Positions 12,723 to 17,696 of a stretch of DNA of 17,696 nt are shown one piece after another. The position numbers and the translations under genes are program-made. The DNA comes from JANRKG01 sp033763635 (GTDB taxonomy: Bacteria; Cyanobacteriota; Cyanobacteriia; GCF-001939115), in assembly GCA_033763635.1 (NCBI GenBank), contig JANRKG010000033.1, positions 1-17,696 of the forward strand. Direction: 5' to 3'. Each line of letters starts with the position of its first letter. Position 1 is the stretch's first letter. Below the pieces are notes generated by a model that was not told the origin of the DNA, searched no databases, and worked only from the letters and a program-made list of their open reading frames with translations.

Positions 12723-12738
12723 GAGTTGATGAGTTGAT
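12723..12738 (+). repeat. Tandem 8-bp repeat after psrp3
   Basis: GAGTTGAT occurs twice head to tail between the psrp3 stop and the terminator. It is a short duplication with no known role. Confidence 0.4.
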
Positions 12739-12746
12739 TACTCAAA

Positions 12747-12778
12747 AAGCCGCCAGTGATGGCGGCTTCTGTGTTTTC
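12747..12778. terminator. Bidirectional terminator between psrp3 and atpC
   Basis: AAGCCGCCA (12747-12755), loop GTGA, TGGCGGCTT (12760-12768): a 9-bp GC-rich stem. On the plus strand it is followed by TCTGTGTTTT. On the minus strand the stem end runs into a T5 tract, the complement of 12744-12748. It therefore serves both convergent genes, more strongly atpC. Confidence 0.93.
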
Positions 12779-12785
12779 GACAAGT

Positions 12786-13205
12786 TTAGCGTTGGCTTGC
12801 ACCACCCGCCGCTTGCAATCTAGCTCTGGCCCGCTTGAATGCTTGGGCCGCTTGAATTTGCTCCTGTCGATCGCCAGCAGGAACCTGGCTCAGACGGGTT
12901 TCCGCCTGGGTGAAAGCTGTACGCGCTTCCTCCAGGTTGATCGCATCCCCTCGCTCGGCTCCATTGACCAGAATCGTCACCTCATCGGATTCCACTTCTG
13001 CGAAGCCACCCATCAAGGCGATCGCAGTCCAATCGCGACCCCCAGTGGAACGAACCCGCATCACTCCAGTATCTAAAGCCGTCAGCAGCGGCGCGTGACC
13101 GGACAGAATACCCAATTGACCTGTTGTACTGGGAAGAATGACTTCCTCTGCCGGAGAATCCCAAACGGTTTTGTCCGGCGCAATTACACGAACGGTTAGT
13201 GCCAT
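12786..13205 (-). CDS. atpC: ATP synthase epsilon subunit, 139 aa
   Basis: The epsilon subunit of the F1 sector, part of the central stalk with gamma; it couples rotation to catalysis and can inhibit ATP hydrolysis. The N-terminal beta-sandwich (about 1-85) shows MALTVRVIAPDKTVWDSPAEEV, LPSTTGQLGILSGHAPLLTAL and MGGFAEVESDEVTILV. The C-terminal two-helix domain (about 90-135) includes NLEEARTAFTQAETRL. The length is typical of cyanobacteria and plastids. It follows atpB on the same strand after 82 nt, the usual cyanobacterial atpB-atpC operon, separate from the atpI-H-G-F-D-A genes. The gap holds a heptamer-repeat hairpin (listed separately). The start ATG lacks a strong Shine-Dalgarno. Confidence 0.97.
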   Translation of the reverse strand: MALTVRVIAPDKTVWDSPAEEVILPSTTGQLGILSGHAPLLTALDTGVMRVRSTGGRDWTAIALMGGFAEVESDEVTILVNGAERGDAINLEEARTAFTQAETRLSQVPAGDRQEQIQAAQAFKRARARLQAAGGASQR

Positions 13206-13224
13206 AACTTAATTCTCAAATTCA

Positions 13225-13276
13225 GGTAATGGGTAATGGGTAATGGGTAATGGTAAGAAGCAGTTACCCATTACCC
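13225..13276. repeat. STRR heptamer array with hairpin between atpB and atpC
   Basis: Four tandem copies of GGTAATG (13225-13252) are followed, after a short spacer, by TTACCCATTACCC (13264-13276). That arm is the exact complement of two of the repeat units (13238-13250), giving a 13-bp stem with a 13-nt loop, with alternative registers one heptamer apart. This is the classic cyanobacterial short tandemly repeated repetitive sequence form. It sits inside the atpBC transcript, between the atpB stop and the atpC start. Confidence 0.9.
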
Positions 13277-13287
13277 ACTAGCCCCTC

Positions 13288-14745
13288 TTACTTCCCTTCC
13301 GCCTTCATCTTTTCGCCCTTGGCGATCGCTTCATCGATGCCACCGACCATGTAGAAAGCTTGCTCTGGCAGGTCATCCAGTTGACCACTCAAGATCATCT
13401 TGAATCCCTTAATGGTTTCCTCCAGTTTGACGTACTTACCAGGGGCACCCGTGAACACTTCCGCCACAAAGAAAGGTTGGGACAGGAAGCGCTCAATTTT
13501 CCGAGCACGGTAAACAATCAGACGGTCATCTTCAGACAATTCATCCAGACCCAAAATGGCGATGATGTCTTGCAGTTCTTTGTAGCGTTGCAGGGTGGAT
13601 TGCACCGCACGGGCAGTCCCATAGTGATCGTCACCAACGATGCTGGGTTGCAACATGGTGGAAGCAGAATCCAGAGGGTCCACAGCAGGGTAAATCCCCT
13701 TCGCAGCCAGCCCCCGGGACAGTACGGTGGTTCCATCCAGGTGGGCGAAGGTGGTTGCGGGAGCGGGGTCCGTCAGGTCATCCGCAGGAACATACACGGC
13801 TTGGATAGAGGTGATAGAACCCTGGGTGGTGGATGTAATCCGCTCTTGCAGATCCCCTACGTCTGTTCCGAGCGTGGGCTGGTATCCTACCGCAGAGGGC
13901 ATCCGGCCCAGCAGTGCGGATACTTCAGAACCCGCTTGGACGAAACGGAAAATGTTGTCGATGAACAGCAACACGTCTTGCTTGTTCACATCCCGGAAGT
14001 ATTCAGCCATCGTCAGAGCAGATAGACCAACCCGCATCCGTGCTCCGGGGGGTTCGTTCATCTGACCGTATACCAGCGCAATCTTAGATTCACTGGGATT
14101 GTCTTTGTTGATTACACCGGATTCGATCATTTCGTTGTAGAGGTCGTTCCCTTCACGGGTCCGTTCCCCCACGCCTCCAAACACCGACACCCCTCCGTGC
14201 TGGGTTGCGATGTTGTTGATCAGTTCCAACATAATCACAGTCTTACCAACCCCAGCTCCTCCGAACAGGCCGATTTTGCCACCCCGGCGGTAGGGAGTCA
14301 GCAGGTCAACCACCTTAATCCCTGTTTCGAACACGGAAGGCTTGGTTTCCAGTTCCGTCAGTTTGGGAGCATCGCGGTGAATGGGAGAGGTTTCTTGGGT
14401 ATTAACGGGGCCTTTGTTATCAACAGGCTCACCTAATACGTTAAAAATACGGCCCAGGGTAGGAATGCCTACAGGAACGCTGATGGGGGCACCCGTATCC
14501 AATGCTTCCATGCCCCGTACCAGCCCATCGGTGGAACTCATGGCAACGGTACGGACCTGGTTATCCCCCAGAAGTTGCTGCACTTCACAGGTGACTGCAA
14601 CTTCTTGTCCACTGGCATTCTGACCCGTAATTTTCAGAGCATTGTAGATCTGGGGCATTTTGCCGCCAGGAAATCGCACGTCCACAACGGGACCAATAAT
14701 CTGCGTAATAAATCCGGTATTTGTTTTTTCTGCGGTGGTGACCAT
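13288..14745 (-). CDS. atpB: ATP synthase beta subunit, 485 aa
   Basis: The catalytic beta subunit of F1 on thylakoid membranes, making ATP from ADP and phosphate. The P-loop GGAGVGKT is at 162-169, the catalytic Glu in GERTREG near 194, and further family blocks LVYGQMNEPPGAR, FIDNIFRFVQAG and the DELSEDDRL region (the DELSEED lever in other bacteria) are intact. The frame is open up to 14799, but I chose ATG 14745 because MVTTAEKTNTGFITQIIGPVVDV matches the family N-terminus and 485 aa is the normal length. The Shine-Dalgarno is weak. It is first in the atpB-atpC pair. Upstream is the 3' end of the DUF11 gene on the same strand, 112 nt away, so atpB probably has its own promoter in that gap; I could not place one with confidence. 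Confidence 0.98.
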   Translation of the reverse strand: MVTTAEKTNTGFITQIIGPVVDVRFPGGKMPQIYNALKITGQNASGQEVAVTCEVQQLLGDNQVRTVAMSSTDGLVRGMEALDTGAPISVPVGIPTLGRIFNVLGEPVDNKGPVNTQETSPIHRDAPKLTELETKPSVFETGIKVVDLLTPYRRGGKIGLFGGAGVGKTVIMLELINNIATQHGGVSVFGGVGERTREGNDLYNEMIESGVINKDNPSESKIALVYGQMNEPPGARMRVGLSALTMAEYFRDVNKQDVLLFIDNIFRFVQAGSEVSALLGRMPSAVGYQPTLGTDVGDLQERITSTTQGSITSIQAVYVPADDLTDPAPATTFAHLDGTTVLSRGLAAKGIYPAVDPLDSASTMLQPSIVGDDHYGTARAVQSTLQRYKELQDIIAILGLDELSEDDRLIVYRARKIERFLSQPFFVAEVFTGAPGKYVKLEETIKGFKMILSGQLDDLPEQAFYMVGGIDEAIAKGEKMKAEGK

Positions 14746-14823
14746 GCTCGCGCCTATAGGGTAAAACAGCCGTTTGGAGATTTGAACACTGTTAAGCAAA
14801 TGTCACTATTCAGCTTATCACTG

Positions 14824-14840
14824 AAGGGGATCGTTCCCTT
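14824..14840. other. Weak stem-loop after the DUF11 gene
   Basis: AAGGGGA (14824-14830), loop TCG, TTCCCTT (14834-14840): seven pairs including one G-U. It lies just past the stop of the minus-strand DUF11 gene, but a T-rich tail (TTTTGTTTTG) follows only on the plus strand. On the minus strand it may be a leaky stop or a 3'-end stabiliser. Confidence 0.3.
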
Positions 14841-14857
14841 TTGTTTTGCCAGAGAAT

Positions 14858-17696
14858 CTACCGAACTCGGACACGGAAGCGTACAAATCCATAGGAGGTG
14901 GTCGGCGCTCCCGGTGCGGTCGATCGCGGCAGACTGGGAAGATTAATTACCACAGCCCCATTCCCATTTGCTGCCGTATTAAATGCCTGACAAGGGGCTG
15001 GAGCCGCTGCCCCCGATGGCACCGGAACAGAAGTTCCCACTTGATAGAAGCTGGCCCGATCGCCATCCGCTCCATTGCTGTAACCCAACGTGGAGCCATT
15101 AAGATCGATTGCAACCCCGCGATCACCTCCGATCCCTCCCGGTGCCACAGGTAATCCATTGAATGCATTGGCAACCAGGGTAGTGTTCAGGGGCACCAGA
15201 TCGCACAGGTTCAGATTACTAATGTCCCTTGTGCCATCAGAGAGGAAGTAAATAGTGTACTCCAGTTCATCTCCGGGAAAAGGAGAAACCACATCTGTTC
15301 CAACTCCCCGGTTAATTCTGCCCTGTAGATAACCCGCAGGCCAGTTACGGATTGCATCATCATTGGGATCGCTTGGATCATCAAGAACTTCGGTAAAGGC
15401 GGTGGCATTTAACCGGGTGATGCGCTTCACCAGGCGCAGATTCGCAGTAGGTCCGGCGACCGCTCGAATCAGGGTCGGATCATCATCGGCGGTGTTGGCT
15501 GGATTATTCCCGGTGTTGGCCCCATCATCATTCGTTTGCAAGAAAGCGCTATTGACTGCCGGGGCATTGCTGCTTCCCCCCGCCGCATCCGCATCCGTCA
15601 GAACAGTTTGAGTTGCTGGGTTACTAGCACTGCTGAAGGTCGCAGTCGCCTGGTTGGGAATCGGATTTCCAGCATTGATGCTGTTAATCGTAGCCCGTAA
15701 GGTAATCGTAATCGTGTCATTCAGTCTTAAGGTTCCCGAACTGGTCAGGGCACCACTGCCGTTGTAGCCCGAAACGAGGGCGATCGTATTTCCTGTCGTG
15801 AGGTTGGTAATGGTCGCACTGTTGGCAAGATAGGTAAGCTGGGCCGGAAGCGTCTCATTGATGACAAAGTTCAGAGCATCAGCAGTGGCAGCGGGAGCCA
15901 GGTTATTGTAGGTAATGCTGTACTCTACGGTATCGCCCAGAGTAACGGTGCCACTGGTATCGTTATCTGCTACGAATCGCACGGATTTCCTGCCCACAAC
16001 ACTGGGAGCTGTGGCAGGCGTAACCACTCGGAAGAGAGTTGGGTCATCATCGGCAGTGTTGGCCGGGTTATTCCCAGTGTTCACCCCATCATCCGCCGTT
16101 TGCAAGAATGGATTGTTAACCGCAGGAGTATTGCTCGTCCCACCCGCAGAATCCGCATCCGTCAGCACTGTTCGCGTCGTTGCGTTCGCTGCACTGTTGA
16201 AGGTTGCAGTAGCCTGGTTAGAAATTGCATTGCCATTGTTGGCACTATTGATCGTAGCCCGGACCCGAATGACGATCGTATCCTCCAATCTCAGGGTTCC
16301 CGAATTCGTCAAAGCTCCTGTTCCATTGTAGGCCGAGTTGAGGGTGATGGCATTTCCCGCTGTCTGGCTGACGATCGCCGCACTGCCTGCAACATAAGTG
16401 AGTTGGGGCGGTAGGGGTTCATTAATAACAAAGTTGGTTGCATCGGCGGTGCCAATGGGGGTTTGGTTGGTGTAGGTAATGAGGTATTCCACCACATCCC
16501 CCACTGTGACCGAATTTGTGTTATCCCGATCTTCCAAGAATCGAATGGATTTCGTTCCCGAAACGTTGGGGGATAGTGGAGCGGGAACAACGGTAATTCG
16601 GGTTGGGTCATCGTCAGCGGTGCTGGCTGCGTTTCCAGTGTTCGCCCCATCATCTGCAACTTGCGAAAAAGCAGCGTTAAGGGCAGGGGCGGTGCTAGTT
16701 CCTCCGGCAGCATCCGCGTCCGACAGCACATTCTGGACCGTCGCATTACCGGGAACCGTATGCTGGGCGATTGCCTGGTTGTCGATCGGGTTCCCATTAT
16801 TCGCATTATTAATTCTGGCCCGGAACCGAATGGTGATGGTATCTCCAATGCGGAGCGTGCTGGAGTTCCCTGCACTGGTACCCGATACAAGAGTCGTAAG
16901 CGCTGTGACTCCTGCTCCATTGTAGTTTGGGTTCAGGGTGATGTTGTTGCCAGTAGTCTGACTGACAATGGCAGCACTCCCTGCCACAAACGAGAGTTGG
17001 GAAGGGAGGGCATCATTAATGACAAAGTTGATGACATCGCTGTTGACGTTGGCACCTGTATTGGAATAGGTGACGGTGTACTCTACTTCGTCGTTCACCG
17101 TCACTGTGCCACTGGTATCATTATCTGCCACAAATCGCACCGATTTCTGACCCACCACATTTGTAACGGGAGCGACGATCGTGATGGCTTCTGGCTCGGA
17201 GTTGTCGGCTGCCCCGGTTCGACCGGGGTCATCCGGATCGGTCACATCATTTGGGCGTAGAATCTGGGCAGTATTGGTGATGGTGCCTGTGGCAGTAGGG
17301 TTGACAACCGCTGTCACTCGAATCGTAGCCGTTCCTGCATTGAGTAAATTGAGCGGCACACTAATGTTGTTTCCAGTGCCATTCGCCGTTCCGCAACTGG
17401 AGCCATTGGAAGCTGTACAACTCCAGGAAACATTGGTGAGGGTTGCGGGAACGTTATCAGAGAAGGGCGCATTCGTAACGTTACTGGGTCCATTGTTGGT
17501 CACAACAATCGTGTAGCCGATCGTTGATCCGGCTGCGATCGTGGATCGATCCGCCGTCTTCACGACTGCCAAATCCGCTTCATTTAGCCTGACTAAACCA
17601 GGAACCTGAAGCACCGATGAAGGATAAAACGCCCACGTATCCATGACCCGTCGGTTGCCAAAATCACTACTCCAACGGTGAGCGCCTGTGGCACTG
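14858..17696 (-). CDS. Large DUF11-repeat surface protein, 3' part (5' end outside window)
   Basis: The C-terminal 946 residues of a large, probably secreted repeat protein. The frame is open to the window edge: codons upstream of the Met at 17644 read ...HRWSSDFGNRRV, so that Met is internal. A DUF11-type Ig-like domain (ADLAVVKTADRSTIAAGS... GYTIVVTNNGPSNVTNAP, about 23-130 from that Met) is followed by three long repeats (starting at 163, 361 and 549). Each opens with GxKSxRF, has VEYxITYxN, FVINExLPxQLTY and VLTDADxAGG, and ends with TADDDPT. A terminal domain (about 733-928) with the paired-Cys segments LNLCDLVPLN and APCQAFN ends YGFVRFRVRVR. Composition is rich in Asn, Thr and Ala with few Cys and Lys, typical of extracellular beta-sandwich stacks. 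An adhesin or surface-layer role is inferred. No membrane anchor is visible at the C-terminus. Confidence 0.88.
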   Translation of the reverse strand, partial: SATGAHRWSSDFGNRRVMDTWAFYPSSVLQVPGLVRLNEADLAVVKTADRSTIAAGSTIGYTIVVTNNGPSNVTNAPFSDNVPATLTNVSWSCTASNGSSCGTANGTGNNISVPLNLLNAGTATIRVTAVVNPTATGTITNTAQILRPNDVTDPDDPGRTGAADNSEPEAITIVAPVTNVVGQKSVRFVADNDTSGTVTVNDEVEYTVTYSNTGANVNSDVINFVINDALPSQLSFVAGSAAIVSQTTGNNITLNPNYNGAGVTALTTLVSGTSAGNSSTLRIGDTITIRFRARINNANNGNPIDNQAIAQHTVPGNATVQNVLSDADAAGGTSTAPALNAAFSQVADDGANTGNAASTADDDPTRITVVPAPLSPNVSGTKSIRFLEDRDNTNSVTVGDVVEYLITYTNQTPIGTADATNFVINEPLPPQLTYVAGSAAIVSQTAGNAITLNSAYNGTGALTNSGTLRLEDTIVIRVRATINSANNGNAISNQATATFNSAANATTRTVLTDADSAGGTSNTPAVNNPFLQTADDGVNTGNNPANTADDDPTLFRVVTPATAPSVVGRKSVRFVADNDTSGTVTLGDTVEYSITYNNLAPAATADALNFVINETLPAQLTYLANSATITNLTTGNTIALVSGYNGSGALTSSGTLRLNDTITITLRATINSINAGNPIPNQATATFSSASNPATQTVLTDADAAGGSSNAPAVNSAFLQTNDDGANTGNNPANTADDDPTLIRAVAGPTANLRLVKRITRLNATAFTEVLDDPSDPNDDAIRNWPAGYLQGRINRGVGTDVVSPFPGDELEYTIYFLSDGTRDISNLNLCDLVPLNTTLVANAFNGLPVAPGGIGGDRGVAIDLNGSTLGYSNGADGDRASFYQVGTSVPVPSGAAAPAPCQAFNTAANGNGAVVINLPSLPRSTAPGAPTTSYGFVRFRVRVR
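15455..16000 (-). repeat. DUF11-protein internal repeat 3, 182 aa
   Basis: The third unit, opening VVGRKSVRFVADNDTSGTVT, almost the same as repeat 1, and closing NTADDDPTLIRAV, almost the same as repeat 2. This mosaic suggests exchange between units. Confidence 0.85.
16001..16564 (-). repeat. DUF11-protein internal repeat 2, 188 aa
   Basis: The second unit, opening VSGTKSIRFLEDRDNTNS and ending TADDDPTLFRVVTPATAP. It shares the AGSAAIVSQT segment with repeat 1 and FLQTADDG with repeat 3. Confidence 0.85.
16565..17158 (-). repeat. DUF11-protein internal repeat 1, 198 aa
   Basis: The first of three related units. It opens VVGQKSVRFVADNDTSG and ends TADDDPTRITVVPAPLSP. It is longer than the others because of an insertion around ALTTLVSGTSAGNSS. 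Confidence 0.85.

Noticed and set aside
13360..14025. Plus-strand open frame of 221 codons
   Set aside because: It is antisense to the highly conserved atpB coding region, has no family resemblance and has a composition expected of a reverse-strand shadow.
14746..14799. 18-codon N-terminal extension of AtpB
   Set aside because: The family N-terminus starts at the Met at 14745 and the total length is then normal.
15363..17516. Several plus-strand open frames of 80-200 codons with similar sequences to one another
   Set aside because: They resemble each other only because they are antisense to the three DUF11-protein repeats; none has a ribosome-binding site or recognisable domain.
1..17696. 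Search for CRISPR arrays, transposases, integrases, attachment sites and rRNA
   Set aside because: No regularly spaced repeat array, transposase or integrase motif, or rRNA-like sequence was seen.

Overview
The window is chromosomal DNA of a cyanobacterium, probably filamentous or Leptolyngbya-like. The evidence is the gene set: NdhL, the ribosomal protein PSRP-3/Ycf65, a separate atpB-atpC pair, a ClpB1-type chaperone and an intron-containing tRNA-Leu(UAA). HIP1 octamers (GCGATCGC) also occur at several places (5641, 6548, 10569, 13322), and intergenic heptamer repeats of the cyanobacterial STRR type are present. The species cannot be fixed from the sequence alone.

Layout, left to right. 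Positions 156-2391 (minus) hold a DUF370/RemA regulator, an unrecognised exported proline-rich protein and a secreted fasciclin-domain protein. Positions 2612-4585 (plus) hold a calcineurin-like metallophosphoesterase and a small four-cysteine protein. A NYN-domain putative RNase with a LOTUS-like C-terminus (4605-5693, minus) is divergent from clpB (5903-8518, plus), which ends at a strong intrinsic terminator. A small coiled-coil protein follows on the minus strand. The minus-strand tRNA-Leu(UAA) gene (8936-9250) is split by a 232-nt group I intron. Next is the plus-strand cluster ndhL - DUF3007 - trpA (9446-10883). Convergent to it is a minus-strand run of a HAD phosphatase and a BrnT-type toxin/antitoxin pair. 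psrp3 (plus, TTG start) and atpC-atpB (minus) converge on one bidirectional terminator at 12747-12778. The right end (14858 to the window edge) is the 3' part of a very large DUF11-repeat surface protein that runs off the window.

Most of the window is housekeeping: NDH-1, tryptophan synthesis, F1 ATP synthase, translation and protein disaggregation. The accessory parts are the BrnT module, the DUF11 repeat protein, the fasciclin and exported proteins, and the NYN/LOTUS-like protein. I see no CRISPR array, transposase, prophage or rRNA. No clearly new multi-gene system is visible. The most distinctive structures are the intron-split tRNA, the heptamer-repeat hairpin between atpB and atpC, the tandem duplications in the leaders of ndhL and the DUF3007 gene, and the three long internal repeats of the DUF11 protein.
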